Part shown: piece by piece, positions 49,913 through 58,871 of the stretch
Layout: the number at the start of each line of letters is the position of its first letter
Numbering within the stretch: the stretch's first letter is position 1
Notes under the pieces: generated by a model
Database searches by the model: none
Told to the model about the DNA's origin: nothing
Seen by the model: only the letters and a program-made list of their open reading frames with translations
Assembly (NCBI RefSeq): GCF_000716445.1
Contig: NZ_JNWK01000012.1
Location: 92,984-156,983, forward strand
From: Streptomyces wedmorensis
Lineage (GTDB): Bacteria > Actinomycetota > Actinomycetes > Streptomycetales > Streptomycetaceae
DNA: 64,000 nucleotides
Direction: 5' to 3'
Made by a program: the position numbers and the translations under genes

Positions 49913-51119
49913 TCCCGTTGATGAAGTTGGACACGAGCCTGCGGGGCGGTCCGGCGAGCGTCAGCCCCCCGCAGGCCCCGCGCGCCTCCTCGTACAGCAC
50001 CCGGAGCTGAAGCCGGGCGAAGTGGGCGCCGAGGCAGACGTGCGGGCCGTCGCCGAAGGAGACGTGCGGGTTCGGCGTCCGGCCCAGGTCGAGGCGGTGC
50101 GGGTCGGCGAAGACGCGCTCGTCGTGGTTGGCGGAGGCGTGGAAGACGACGACCTTGTCGCCCGCCCGGACGACCTGCCCCGCCAGTTCGGTGTCGCGGT
50201 TCGCCGTGCGCCGGAAGGACAGCACCGGCGGGTGCACGCGCAGGAGTTCGTCGACCGCCGTGTCCATGGACACTTCACCGCTCCACAACCTCCGCTGCTC
50301 GTCCGGGTGTTCGGCGAGGGCGAGGAGTCCTCCGGGGGCCGCGCTGCGGACGGTGTCGTTGCCGGCGACGGTCAGCAGGAAGAAGAACATCTCCAGTTCG
50401 GCGTCGGCGAGTTCGGACGTGGCCAGTGACGTCACGACGTCGTCGGCGGGATGCGCCCGCTTGTACGCGGCGAGTTCCTGGACGTACGCGAACATCTCGG
50501 CGAGCATCGCGGGCGAACGGGGGTTCACCGGCCGGCCCTGCTCGTCGAGTACGGGCGGCTCGTCGGGGTCCTGGTAGGCGATGACCCGCTCGGTCCAGGC
50601 ATGCAGCAGTCCCCGGTCGCTCGCGGGCACCCCGAGCAGGTCGGTGAGGTTGAGGAGCGCGTAGTCGTCCGTGACGGTCCGGACGAGGTCCACCTCACCC
50701 CCGGCGGCGACCGCCTCCGCCAGCAGTTTCCCGGCCCTCTCGCGCGCGGTCACGGCGAACCGCTCGATCCGCCCCGGCGTGAAGGCCCGGCTGACGAGCC
50801 GCCTCAGCCTCCCGTGCTCCGGCGGGTCCTGATTGAGCATCATGCGCCGGATGAACGGCAGGTCGGCGGGGTCGGGGTCACGGATCTGGGTGGCGCCGAG
50901 GTGTGAGGAGTACGTCTCCGAGTCCTTGAGGACGCGTACGACGTCGGCGTGCCGGGTGACGGCCCAGAAGCCGGATCCGGCGGGCCAGCCGAGGATCTCG
51001 GGCTCCGCCTGACGGGCGACGGGGGCCCGGTCACGGAGCTCTCGGAAGCGGTCGTGCGGGATGCCCGCCGCGTAGATCCGCGGGTCGAAGACGTCGGGCG
51101 GGAGGATCCTGCTCCGCAC
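49863..51119 (-). CDS. Cytochrome P450
   Basis: A 418-residue soluble bacterial P450. The heme-Cys loop is FGDGPHVCLGAHFARLQL; the I-helix oxygen motif is LLTVAGNDTVRSA (GNDTV, where many have GxDTT); the K-helix ExxR is in DELLRVHPP. The substrate is unknown and no ferredoxin gene is adjacent. GTG 51119 has GGGAGG four to six bases upstream; an earlier start would add 24 residues. It is divergent from the TPR-like gene. Confidence 0.93.
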   Translation of the reverse strand: MRSRILPPDVFDPRIYAAGIPHDRFRELRDRAPVARQAEPEILGWPAGSGFWAVTRHADVVRVLKDSETYSSHLGATQIRDPDPADLPFIRRMMLNQDPPEHGRLRRLVSRAFTPGRIERFAVTARERAGKLLAEAVAAGGEVDLVRTVTDDYALLNLTDLLGVPASDRGLLHAWTERVIAYQDPDEPPVLDEQGRPVNPRSPAMLAEMFAYVQELAAYKRAHPADDVVTSLATSELADAELEMFFFLLTVAGNDTVRSAAPGGLLALAEHPDEQRRLWSGEVSMDTAVDELLRVHPPVLSFRRTANRDTELAGQVVRAGDKVVVFHASANHDERVFADPHRLDLGRTPNPHVSFGDGPHVCLGAHFARLQLRVLYEEARGACGGLTLAGPPRRLVSNFINGIKSLPVRLPEPTGRPA

Positions 51120-51203
51120 CGGCCCTCCCTTCGAAGTGAAGACGTCACCATCATGACAGGTCAGAGCGCGTTTTCGTAGGACGGAACGCACAGTTCGCGA
51201 GCC

Positions 51204-51233
51204 TTGTCCGGGCTGCCCGACGACGCCCAGAAT
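51204..51233 (+). promoter_or_regulatory. Vegetative-type promoter
   Basis: TTGTCC (51204-51209), an 18-bp spacer, and CAGAAT (51228-51233) precede the TPR-like gene. A GTG lies 7 nt after the -10 and could be a leaderless start. Confidence 0.55.
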
Positions 51234-51267
51234 CTCCGTCGTGCATTACACGGAGGACAGGGGGCAC

Positions 51268-52473
51268 ATGGGGAACGCGGGGAAGTACGACGAGGACGCG
51301 GTGCTGCGGGCGCGGGTCCTGCTGCTCGGATCGGACCGGCCGAGCAACCGGGTGGAGATCGAGGCGTACCGGACCCTGGCGCAGGTGAGCCCGCGGGTCT
51401 ATCTGCCCAGGCTGGCGCACGCGCTGGTCGCGCGCACCCGGGAGCTCAGGGACCCGAAGGCGCACGTGGCCCTGTACGCGGAGGCGGTGGACGCGGTGCG
51501 GCGGTACGACGCGGAGGTGCCGGGCCGGAAGGACCAGCTGAACGGCGCGCTGCGCGGGTACCAGCACGCGCTGTTCGCCGCCGGGCGGCGGGCCGAAGGC
51601 CGGTCGGTGTGCGAGGAGTTGGCGGCGGCCGGTCAGTACGGGCGGCTCGCGGTCGTCCTGGCCGAGGAGGGGCGTCACGGTGAGGCGGCGGACCTGTACG
51701 CCCGGCGCATCGTGCCCGGGTCCGCCGACGTGTCCGATTGGACGCTGATCGAGTGGGCGGCCGAGCTCGACGCGGCCGGACGGCGCGGGGAGGCCCTGGA
51801 GGTGTTCGCCCGCGTCGTCGCGGAGGCGCGACGAACGGCGGCGGAGGACCGCTCCCCGCTGGCCTCCCTGGTGTGGAAGCTGGACCACTACGCGCGGATG
51901 CTGCGGGCGGCCGGGCGCCGGTCCGAGGAGGCCGCGGCGCGGCGTGAGGCGCTGACCCTGGTCACCCGTCTCGCGGCGGGCGGGGAGCCGGTGAGCTGGA
52001 GCAACATCCAGGCCTCCTGGGTCACCCTCCTCGTCCTCTCGGGCCGGCCGGCCGAGCCGGCCGCCACTCCGGACGCGCCGCTGCCGGCGTTCGGGGCCCA
52101 CCCGTACCACGGATGGTCCCCCGACACGCGCGAGGAGTACTTCGCCTCCGTCCCCTCCCTCGAACAGCGGGTCGCCGCCTTGCGCGCCTCGGGTGACCTG
52201 CCGGAGCTGGTCGCCGCCCAGCGCCGCCTCACCGTCCGGCGGGCGCTCCGCTGGGAGACGTGCGGCCGCCGGGCCGAGGAGGTGCTCCGCCCGGACTTCG
52301 ACGAGGGTGTCGCGCTCGCCCGGCGCCTCCCCGAGGACCGTTCCTCCGTCGCCCGCGCCCTCGTCGACCGGTCCATGTTCCTCCTGGCCGTCAAGCGGTA
52401 CGAGGAGGCTCACGCCGACTTCGCGGAGGCCTTCGCCCTCGACTCCGGCACCCCAATCGTTACCCGCACGTAA
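51268..52473 (+). CDS. TPR-like helical protein of unknown function
   Basis: 401 residues of almost continuous helices. Loosely spaced TPR-like units are visible: LPRLAHALVARTRELRDPKA, YQHALFAAGRRAEGRSVCEE, AAELDAAGRRGEALEVFARV and MFLLAVKRYEEAHADFAEAF. It has no enzyme motif or signal peptide. ATG 51268 follows GGAGG and AGGGGG; the GTG at 51241 sits 7 nt after the promoter -10 and would add nine residues as a leaderless start. It may be a scaffold or regulator of the divergent P450, which is only a guess. Confidence 0.72.
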   Translation: MGNAGKYDEDAVLRARVLLLGSDRPSNRVEIEAYRTLAQVSPRVYLPRLAHALVARTRELRDPKAHVALYAEAVDAVRRYDAEVPGRKDQLNGALRGYQHALFAAGRRAEGRSVCEELAAAGQYGRLAVVLAEEGRHGEAADLYARRIVPGSADVSDWTLIEWAAELDAAGRRGEALEVFARVVAEARRTAAEDRSPLASLVWKLDHYARMLRAAGRRSEEAAARREALTLVTRLAAGGEPVSWSNIQASWVTLLVLSGRPAEPAATPDAPLPAFGAHPYHGWSPDTREEYFASVPSLEQRVAALRASGDLPELVAAQRRLTVRRALRWETCGRRAEEVLRPDFDEGVALARRLPEDRSSVARALVDRSMFLLAVKRYEEAHADFAEAFALDSGTPIVTRT

Positions 52474-52513
52474 CTTACCGACTGGTTACCACGGGTAAGG
52501 CGCTCCCGTTACC
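52459..52513. promoter_or_regulatory. Cluster of GTTACC-type elements before the secreted hydrolase
   Basis: GTTACC occurs at 52459, 52485 and 52508, and inverted GTAAC (52470-52474) and GGGTAA (52493-52498) copies interleave with them. Two form palindromes: GTTAC-N6-GTAAC and TTACC-N3-GGTAA. The cluster spans the promoter region of the S15-type hydrolase and overlaps the end of the upstream gene, so it is a candidate activator or repressor array. Confidence 0.5.
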
Positions 52514-52567
52514 GTCGGGTCACTTTCACTGCCCCCCCATCAGTGACCCCCCAGTGAGGAGTGCCCC

Positions 52568-54115
52568 GTGCGCACATCCCTGGCCCTCGCCGTCTCGGCC
52601 GCTCTCGTGGCCGGGACGGCGCTCGGGCTCGCGCCCGCCGCCCAGGCCGCCGACACCTCGATCCGCTTCGTCGACATCGTGGGGGACGGCGGCACCGTCC
52701 TGAAGGCGAACGTCGTCACGCCGGCGGGTGGTGACGGTTCCGCCCGCTACCCCGTGATCGTGCTGCCCACCAGCTGGGCCATGCCCCAGATCGAGTACCT
52801 CGCGCAGGCGCAGAAGCTCGCCGACTCCGGCTACGTGGTGGTGAGTTACAACTCGCGCGGGTTCTGGCAGTCCGGCGGGGAGATCGAGACCGCCGGCCCG
52901 AAGGACGTCGCCGACGCCTCCAAGGTGATCGACTGGGCCCTCGCGAACACACCCGCGGACCCGGACCGCGTCGGCATGGCGGGCGTCTCCTACGGCGCGG
53001 GCATCAGCCTGCTGGCCGCGGCGCACGACCCGCGCGTCAAGGCCGTCGCCGCGCTCAGCGGCTGGGCCGACCTCATCGAGTCCATCTACAGCGGGCGGAC
53101 CCAGCACCTCCAGGCCGCCGGACTGCTCGGCGGCGCCGGATACCTCACCGGGCGGCCGGGGCCCGAACTGAAGCAGATCCTGGGTGACTTCCTCTCGTCG
53201 AACCTCGACAAGGAGGACGAGATGATCGCCTGGGGCCGGACCCGGTCCCCCGCGACGTACCTGGACCGGATCAACGCCAACGGCGCCGCGATCATGCTGG
53301 GCAACGCCTGGGGGGACACGATCTTCCCGCCCAACCAGTACGCGAGCTTCTACGAGAAGCTCACCGGCCCCAAGCGGCTGGAGTTCCGCCCCGGCGACCA
53401 CGCCACCGCCGAGGCCACCGGCCTGTTCGGCCTCCCCAACGACACCTGGACCAGCACCCACCGCTGGTTCGACCGCTACCTCAAGGGCGCCGACAACGGC
53501 ATCGACCGCGAACAGCCGGTCCAGCTCAAGTCCCGCTCCACCGGAGGCTACGAGGGCTACGCCGACTGGAAGTCCGTCAACGCCGACCAGCGGAAGTTCT
53601 CCCTCGCCGACACCGAGCACGTCTGGGCGAACGTCGACTCCGGCGCCAACGGCGGCATCACGCTGCTGACCAACGCCCTGGACCAGTTCCTCCGCACCCC
53701 GCCCGTCGTGTCCGTCCCGCTGCTGCCCCGCGCCTTCGCCGGCGTATGGCAGTCCGAGCGGTACGACACCGCGCAGAAGGTGCGCGGGACGGCGAAGGTA
53801 CACACCACGGTCACCCCCACCAAGGAGAGCGGCACCTTCGTCGCGTACCTCTACGACGTCGGCCCGCTCGGCATCGGCAAGCTCGTCAGCAACGCCCCGT
53901 ACACCTTCCACGACCGGACCCCGGGGCAGTCGTTCCCCGTCGATCTGGAACTGTTCTCCACGGCGTACGACGTGCCGGCCGGACACCGGCTCGCGCTGGT
54001 CGTCGACACCGTCGACCCGCTGTACATCGAGCACAACCCGACCGGCGCGCAGCTGACCTTCTCCTCCCCGTCGGCCGACCCGTCGTACGTGTCGGTTCCG
54101 CTGCGGCAGGAGTGA
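52568..54115 (+). CDS. Secreted CocE/NonD / X-Pro dipeptidyl-peptidase (S15)-family hydrolase
   Basis: A 515-residue secreted serine hydrolase. The signal peptide ends LAPAAQA-AD. The alpha/beta-hydrolase core has VSYNSRGFWQSGG, the nucleophile elbow GVSYGAGISLLAAA near residue 145, and DHATAEATG with the late His region. A C-terminal jelly-roll typical of S15/cocaine-esterase proteins follows (GTFVAYLYDVGPLGIGKLVS). Substrates in the family range from X-Pro peptides to acyl esters. GTG 52568 has GAGGAG upstream. Confidence 0.88.
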   Translation: MRTSLALAVSAALVAGTALGLAPAAQAADTSIRFVDIVGDGGTVLKANVVTPAGGDGSARYPVIVLPTSWAMPQIEYLAQAQKLADSGYVVVSYNSRGFWQSGGEIETAGPKDVADASKVIDWALANTPADPDRVGMAGVSYGAGISLLAAAHDPRVKAVAALSGWADLIESIYSGRTQHLQAAGLLGGAGYLTGRPGPELKQILGDFLSSNLDKEDEMIAWGRTRSPATYLDRINANGAAIMLGNAWGDTIFPPNQYASFYEKLTGPKRLEFRPGDHATAEATGLFGLPNDTWTSTHRWFDRYLKGADNGIDREQPVQLKSRSTGGYEGYADWKSVNADQRKFSLADTEHVWANVDSGANGGITLLTNALDQFLRTPPVVSVPLLPRAFAGVWQSERYDTAQKVRGTAKVHTTVTPTKESGTFVAYLYDVGPLGIGKLVSNAPYTFHDRTPGQSFPVDLELFSTAYDVPAGHRLALVVDTVDPLYIEHNPTGAQLTFSSPSADPSYVSVPLRQE

Positions 54116-54153
54116 TCACCGGCTGCTGCCGGGCGGGCAGGGCTCCACACCGG

Positions 54154-55011
54154 CTACTGCGCTCCCGGCAGCAGCGTTCCCGGTTCGGCCGGAGCGACGT
54201 CGACGGCCTTCGTCCTGGGATTGCGGCGCTCCCGGCGGGCCACCCAGGTGGCGAACCAGGAGAGCAGTATGCACATCCCGATGTAGATCGGTGAGATGAC
54301 CAGCACGACGGGGATGAACGGCAGGTCGTAGTCCAGGTCGGACGCGATCAGCTTGCCCGCGTGGAGGAACTCCTCCTAGGTGATGAGGAATCCGAGCGAG
54401 GTGTCCTTGAGGGCGACGACCAGCTGGCTGATGATCGCCGGCAGCATCGCGCGGACGGCCTGCGGCACCAGGACGTAGGTCATGACCTGGGTCTTGCGCA
54501 TGCCGAGCGCGTACGCCGCTTCGCCCTGGCCGCGCGCCACGGCGTGGACGCCGGTGCGGAACACCTCGGCGAGCACGGAACCGTTGTAGAGGGCCAGCCC
54601 GGCGACGAGCGCGGGCAGCGGCTGCACCTTGAGCGCCACGAAGATGAAGAAGATCATCACGAGGACGGGCATGGCGCGGAAGAACTCGACGACCAGACCC
54701 GACACCCAGCGCAGCACGCGGTGCTCGGAGAGGCGGCCGGCGGCCAGCGCGGCGCCGAGCGCGAGCGACAGCACCGAGGCGTAGGCGAAGGCCTTCAGGG
54801 TGTTCCCGAGGCCCCTGAGCAGCAGCTCCTGGATGCCCTCGTACTCGAAGGGCATCCACTTGGTGGAGGTGAACTGATCGGTGTCGAAGAGGAGATGGAT
54901 GATCCAGCCGGCCGGCGCGAGGAGCACGACGGTGGACGCGAGGCCGTAGATCAGGTGGCGGCGCCGCGCCTGGGGCCCCGGGATGTCGTAGAGGGCGGTG
55001 GACTCGGTCAT
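54154..55011 (-). pseudogene. gluD: Glutamate ABC transporter permease gluD, interrupted by an in-frame TAG
   Basis: The gene would encode 285 residues, but an in-frame TAG (54378-54376) stops it after 211. Just before the stop the chain reads KDTSLGFLIT. Beyond it the same frame continues cleanly: EEFLHAGKLIASDLDYDLPF, then FIPVVLVISPIYIGMCILLS (the last membrane helix) and ends at a TAG at 54156-54154. Homologous permeases normally have Tyr here (LITYEE), so TAC to TAG is one base change. The lost part is the final helix after the coupling loop GQGEAAYALGMRKTQVMTYV. The start overlaps gluC (ATGA). Either a real null allele or a sequencing error. Confidence 0.85.
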
Positions 55012-55652
55012 CGGGCGACCCCCCAGTGCTTCTCCATGACGTGGAACAGGGCGCTGATGCCGAGGGTGATGATCAGGTATCCGACGGCGATCCAGACGAA
55101 CGTCCACACGATGCTGTAGCCGAGTTCGCTCAACGTCTTGTAGGTGCCGAGGAGTTCGGTGACGCTGAACGCTCCCGCGATCGCCGAGTTCTTGGCGAGG
55201 GCGATCAGGTTGGAGCCGATGGGCGGAATGACCGTACGGAACGCCTGCGGGAGGACGACCGTGGACAGGGTCTGGGAGAAGCTCATGCCCAGACCGCGGG
55301 CCGCCTCGCCCTGCCCGCGCGGCACGGTGTTGATGCCGGAGCGCAGCGCCTCGCAGATGAACGCCGAGGTGTAGCAGCCGAGCGCGAGGACGGCGAACAC
55401 CTCGAAGGGCAGCACGAGTCCGAAGCGGGGCAGGCCGAGCATGACGGCGAAGAAGAGCAGGGTCAGCGGGGTGTTGCGCAGGGCGGTGACCCAGACCGTG
55501 CCGAAGACCCGGAAGGAGCCCACGGGCGCGACCCGGAAGGAGGCCATGACGAAGCCCAGGACGAGGGCGAGCGCCGAGGCGTAGACGGTGAGTTCGACGG
55601 TGCCGAGGAAACCCTCGCCGTAGAGCGAGAAGTTGTCTGTCAGTACGTCCAT
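55008..55652 (-). CDS. gluC: Glutamate ABC transporter permease GluC
   Basis: A 214-residue polar amino-acid permease with about five helices. It has the HisM/GlnP-type start (NFSLYGEGFLGTVELTVYAS), WVTALRNTPLTLLFF and the coupling loop RGQGEAARGLGMSFSQTLST. It should pair with GluD in the membrane. Its stop overlaps the gluD start. It appears intact. Confidence 0.94.
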   Translation of the reverse strand: MDVLTDNFSLYGEGFLGTVELTVYASALALVLGFVMASFRVAPVGSFRVFGTVWVTALRNTPLTLLFFAVMLGLPRFGLVLPFEVFAVLALGCYTSAFICEALRSGINTVPRGQGEAARGLGMSFSQTLSTVVLPQAFRTVIPPIGSNLIALAKNSAIAGAFSVTELLGTYKTLSELGYSIVWTFVWIAVGYLIITLGISALFHVMEKHWGVAR

Positions 55653-55669
55653 GTCAGCGGGGTTCGTCC

Positions 55670-56584
55670 TCAGTTGGCCGGGTAGCGGTCGATGGCGGGC
55701 GGTGTCGGGGCGGGGACCCCGGAGAGGCCGAGTGTGGCGTCGTACGCCTTCTTCCAGTCGCCGTTCCTCGCGTGCGCGGCGATCGCGTCGTCGAGGGCGA
55801 AGCGCAGGGCGTCGTCGCCGTGCGGGACGCCGATGCCGTAGGGCTCCTCGGAGAACGGCTCGCCGACCACCTTGAGTTCGTCGGGCACCTTCGCCGCGTA
55901 GCCCATCAGGATCGTGTCGTCGGTGGTGACCGCGTCGACCTGGTAGGTCAGCAGGTTGTCCACGCAGACGGAGTACGTGTCGTAGGCGACGAGTTCGGCC
56001 TGCGGGTAGTCCTTCGCGATCCGCTGGTACGGGGTGGAGCCGGCGGCCGAACAGACGCGCTTGCCGGCCAGGTCCTGCGGTCCGTCGATGTCGTCCTCGT
56101 CGGTGCGGACCAGGAGGGACTGACCGGCCTGGTAGTACGGGCCGGCGAAGCCGACGAGCTTCTTACGGTTGTCGTTGATGGTGTACGTGCCGACGTAGTA
56201 GTCGATCTGGCCGTTCTGCAGGGCCGTCTCGCGGTTGGCCGAGGCGATCGTACGGAAGTCGACGCCGGCCGGGTCGAAGCCGAGGGAGGCGGCCATCATC
56301 CTGGCGATCTCGATGTCGAAGCCGGAGTACCGCCCGGCGGCCGGGTCCTTCTCCCCCATGTAGGGCTGGTCCTCCTTGGCGCCGACGACGAGCCGGCCGC
56401 GCTTCTTCGCCCGGTTCCAGGTGGCCGAGTCCGGCAGGGTGAAGCCCGATTGGACCTGGTAGACCGGGAGTCGGTCGGGCTGCGGGCCCTTGACCGGCGG
56501 GCTGCCCTCCTTGCCGCAGCCGCCGAGCGCCGACACGGCGAGCAGCAGGGCGAGCGCGGCCAGGGTCCGGTGCGTACGCCGCAT
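55670..56584 (-). CDS. gluB: Glutamate ABC transporter substrate-binding lipoprotein GluB
   Basis: A 304-residue extracellular binding protein. The lipobox is VSALGGC; the mature type II binding fold includes KRGRLVVGAKEDQPYMGEKD and GRYSGFDIEIARMMA, then ANRETALQNGQIDYYVGTYT. It binds glutamate/aspartate-like ligands by family. ATG 56584 is preferred over a TTG 18 bases upstream; GGGGTGGGAG lies close to it. It lies 14 bp after gluA in the same operon. Confidence 0.94.
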   Translation of the reverse strand: MRRTHRTLAALALLLAVSALGGCGKEGSPPVKGPQPDRLPVYQVQSGFTLPDSATWNRAKKRGRLVVGAKEDQPYMGEKDPAAGRYSGFDIEIARMMAASLGFDPAGVDFRTIASANRETALQNGQIDYYVGTYTINDNRKKLVGFAGPYYQAGQSLLVRTDEDDIDGPQDLAGKRVCSAAGSTPYQRIAKDYPQAELVAYDTYSVCVDNLLTYQVDAVTTDDTILMGYAAKVPDELKVVGEPFSEEPYGIGVPHGDDALRFALDDAIAAHARNGDWKKAYDATLGLSGVPAPTPPAIDRYPAN

Positions 56585-56598
56585 GGCTCCCACCCCGG

Positions 56599-57345
56599 TC
56601 AATGCTTGAGGATCTTGGAGAGGAACTCCCTGGCGCGCTCGCTGCGCGGAGCGGTGAAGAACTCCTCCGGCGCGCGGTCCTCGACGATCTTCCCGTCGGC
56701 CATGAAGACGACCCGGTTGGCGGCGGATCGGGCGAAACCCATCTCGTGGGTGACGACCACCATCGTCATGCCGTCCCGGGCCAGCTGCCGCATGACCTCC
56801 AGGACCTCGTTGATCATCTCGGGGTCGAGCGCCGACGTCGGCTCGTCGAAGAGGAGGGCCTTGGGATCCATGGCGAGGGCGCGGGCGATCGCCACGCGCT
56901 GCTGCTGGCCGCCGGAGAGCTGCGCCGGGTACTTGTCGGCGTGCGCGGCGAGTCCGACCCGGTCCAGGAGTTCGCGCGAACGCCGGTCGGCCTCCTCCTT
57001 CTTGCGCTTGCGGACCTTGATCTGCGCGAGGGAGACGTTCGCCAGGACGGTCTTGTGCGCGAAGAGGTTGAACGACTGGAAGACCATGCCGACCTCGGCG
57101 CGCAGCCGGGCGAGCGCCTTGCCCTCCTCGGGGAGGGGCTTCCCGTCGATGACGATCTCGCCCGACTCGACGCTCTCCAGCCGGTTCATCGCCCGGCAGA
57201 GGGTGGACTTGCCGGAGCCGGACGGACCGATGACGACGACCACCTCCCCGCGCCCGACGGTGAGGTCGATGGACCGGAGGACGTGCAGCGCGCCGTAGTG
57301 CTTGTTGACGCCACGCAGTTCGATCAGCGGATCGGCGACGGCCAT
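56599..57345 (-). CDS. gluA: Glutamate ABC transporter ATPase GluA
   Basis: A 248-residue ATPase, first gene of gluABCD. Walker A is GPSGSGKST, the Q-loop is in VFQSFNLFAH, the signature is LSGGQQQRVAIARAL, Walker B is ALLFDEPTSALDP and the switch His is in VVTHEMGFAR. A -35/-10 promoter lies about 45 bases upstream. Confidence 0.96.
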   Translation of the reverse strand: MAVADPLIELRGVNKHYGALHVLRSIDLTVGRGEVVVVIGPSGSGKSTLCRAMNRLESVESGEIVIDGKPLPEEGKALARLRAEVGMVFQSFNLFAHKTVLANVSLAQIKVRKRKKEEADRRSRELLDRVGLAAHADKYPAQLSGGQQQRVAIARALAMDPKALLFDEPTSALDPEMINEVLEVMRQLARDGMTMVVVTHEMGFARSAANRVVFMADGKIVEDRAPEEFFTAPRSERAREFLSKILKH

Positions 57346-57386
57346 GCGCTGCCCTGTCCCCTTCTCGGCGGTGTCGCGGTCAGCGC

Positions 57387-57415
57387 AAACTATCCACGAG
57401 AAAAAGGGACTTCAC
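57387..57415 (-). promoter_or_regulatory. Promoter of the gluABCD operon
   Basis: On the minus strand GTGAAG (57415-57410), a 17-bp spacer and TAGTTT (57392-57387) form a fair vegetative promoter about 42 bases before the gluA start. The region is locally A/T-rich. Confidence 0.5.
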
Positions 57416-57483
57416 GGCCGACACACATACAACCGGGATAAGCCGTATTTACTGCGGAAGGGTGGCGGGGGCGGCGCCCGGAG

Positions 57484-57927
57484 TCAGTACTCGGCGGCCT
57501 CGGCGTACACGTGGTAGAGCTCCGGCGAGCCCGTCATCGCCCAGTCGAGACCGGCCTCGACCACCTGGATCTCACGGCCGGAGGCGAGCCGCACCACCGG
57601 GCCGCCGCCGGGCCACACCTGCCACCGCGCGTCCGGCACGTTCCGGACGATGACGGTGCCGAGGTAGAGCCCGGCGTCGTTCCCGATCCAGGGCAGCTCC
57701 TCCGCGTCGTTCCGCCAGCGCGGCGGCAGCTGGTCGAGCTCCTGGAGGGAGCGCGGGGTGTCGTCCAGGACCACGCCGACCGCGCCGACCCGGGTGCGCA
57801 GCAGCTCGCACTCGGAGAGCAGCTCGGCGACTCCCTCCGGGTCGCGGTCGAAGGCCGCGGCCAGGGGAGCGTCGGCCGGCTCGGGCTCATGCCGCTTGCG
57901 CCAGTTGTCCAGAAACGGGATGTTCAT
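57484..57927 (-). CDS. Small conserved streptomycete protein of unknown function
   Basis: A 147-residue acidic protein starting MNIPFLDNWRKRHEPEPADA. A helical segment (AFDRDPEGVAELLSECELLR) is followed by an alpha/beta part (LPPRWRNDAEELPWIGNDAG; LYLGTVIVRNVPDARWQVWP). The tail reads LDWAMTGSPELYHVYAEAAE. It looks like the DUF6278-type proteins common in Streptomyces, but I cannot check. No motif suggests a reaction. Confidence 0.75.
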   Translation of the reverse strand: MNIPFLDNWRKRHEPEPADAPLAAAFDRDPEGVAELLSECELLRTRVGAVGVVLDDTPRSLQELDQLPPRWRNDAEELPWIGNDAGLYLGTVIVRNVPDARWQVWPGGGPVVRLASGREIQVVEAGLDWAMTGSPELYHVYAEAAEY

Positions 57928-58007
57928 CCGAACAGCCTCGCACCGTCACCCGCCGGTCGACCACCCGGCGCGCGGAGACGATCTCCGCCGCCGGGACGGG
58001 CCACCGG

Positions 58008-58787
58008 TCAGACGTCCAGGTCCACGACCACGGGCGCGTGGTCCGACGCCCCCTTGCCCTTGCGCTCCTCGCGGTCCACGTAGCTGTCGGAGACGGCCTC
58101 GGCGAAGGGCTTGTTGCCGTAGACCAGGTCGATCCGCATGCCCTTGTTCTTCGGGAAGCAGAGCGCGCGGTAGTCCCAGTACGTGAACGGGTGGTCGTAC
58201 TTGAGCGGGCGCGGGACCACATCGGTCAGACCGGTCTCGCGCAGACCGGCGAGCGCGGCCCGCTCCGGCTCCGTCACGTGCGTGGCCCCCTCGAAGACCG
58301 CCCGGTCCCACACGTCGTCGTCCGTCGGGGCGATGTTGTAGTCGCCGAGGACCGCGAAGGGCCGCTCCCCCGCCGCGTCCTCCGCGACGGCCGCCTTGAG
58401 CGCCTCGAGCCAGCGCAGCTTGTACGCGTAGTGCTCGTGCTCCACCTCGCGGCCGTTCGGCACGTACACCGACCAGACGCGGACCGGGCCACACGTCGCC
58501 GAGACGGCGCGCGGCTCCTCCGCCGCGTCGTACTCCGGGCCGCCGGGCAGCCCCGTGACCACGTCGGCGAGGCCGACCCGGGAGACCAGGGCCACGCCGT
58601 TCCACCGGCCCGTGGCGTTGACCGCCGACTCGTACCCCAGGGCACGCAGCTCCTCGGTGGGGAACAGCTCGGCCGTGCACTTGGTCTCCTGGATGCACAG
58701 CACGTCCGTGCCGCTGCTCTCCAGCCATGCCAGGAGCCGGGGCAGCCGGGCGGTGATCGAATTGACGTTCCAGGTGGCGATGCGCAT
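58008..58787 (-). CDS. xthA: Exodeoxyribonuclease III / AP endonuclease
   Basis: A 259-residue Mg-dependent EEP-fold nuclease for abasic-site repair. Motifs: ATWNVNSITARLPRLLAWLE, LCIQETKC (Glu metal ligand), YVPNGREVEHEHYAYKLRWL, LGDYNIAPTDDDVWD, MRIDLVYG and ASDHAPVVVDLD (catalytic His). Length is normal. Confidence 0.96.
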   Translation of the reverse strand: MRIATWNVNSITARLPRLLAWLESSGTDVLCIQETKCTAELFPTEELRALGYESAVNATGRWNGVALVSRVGLADVVTGLPGGPEYDAAEEPRAVSATCGPVRVWSVYVPNGREVEHEHYAYKLRWLEALKAAVAEDAAGERPFAVLGDYNIAPTDDDVWDRAVFEGATHVTEPERAALAGLRETGLTDVVPRPLKYDHPFTYWDYRALCFPKNKGMRIDLVYGNKPFAEAVSDSYVDREERKGKGASDHAPVVVDLDV

Positions 58788-58871
58788 GTCCGCAAGCCTA
58801 CTGGCGGGGTGTGACAGTCGTCCGGCACGGCGGCGCCGGGTCGTGGTGGTCGCCCACCGCCCCGGCTCCGG

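Noticed and set aside
54376..54378. TAG in gluD as a recoded pyrrolysine or selenocysteine-like codon.
   Set aside because: Streptomycetes are not known to use pyrrolysine, and the site is Tyr in the family, not a catalytic residue. A point mutation or read error is simpler.
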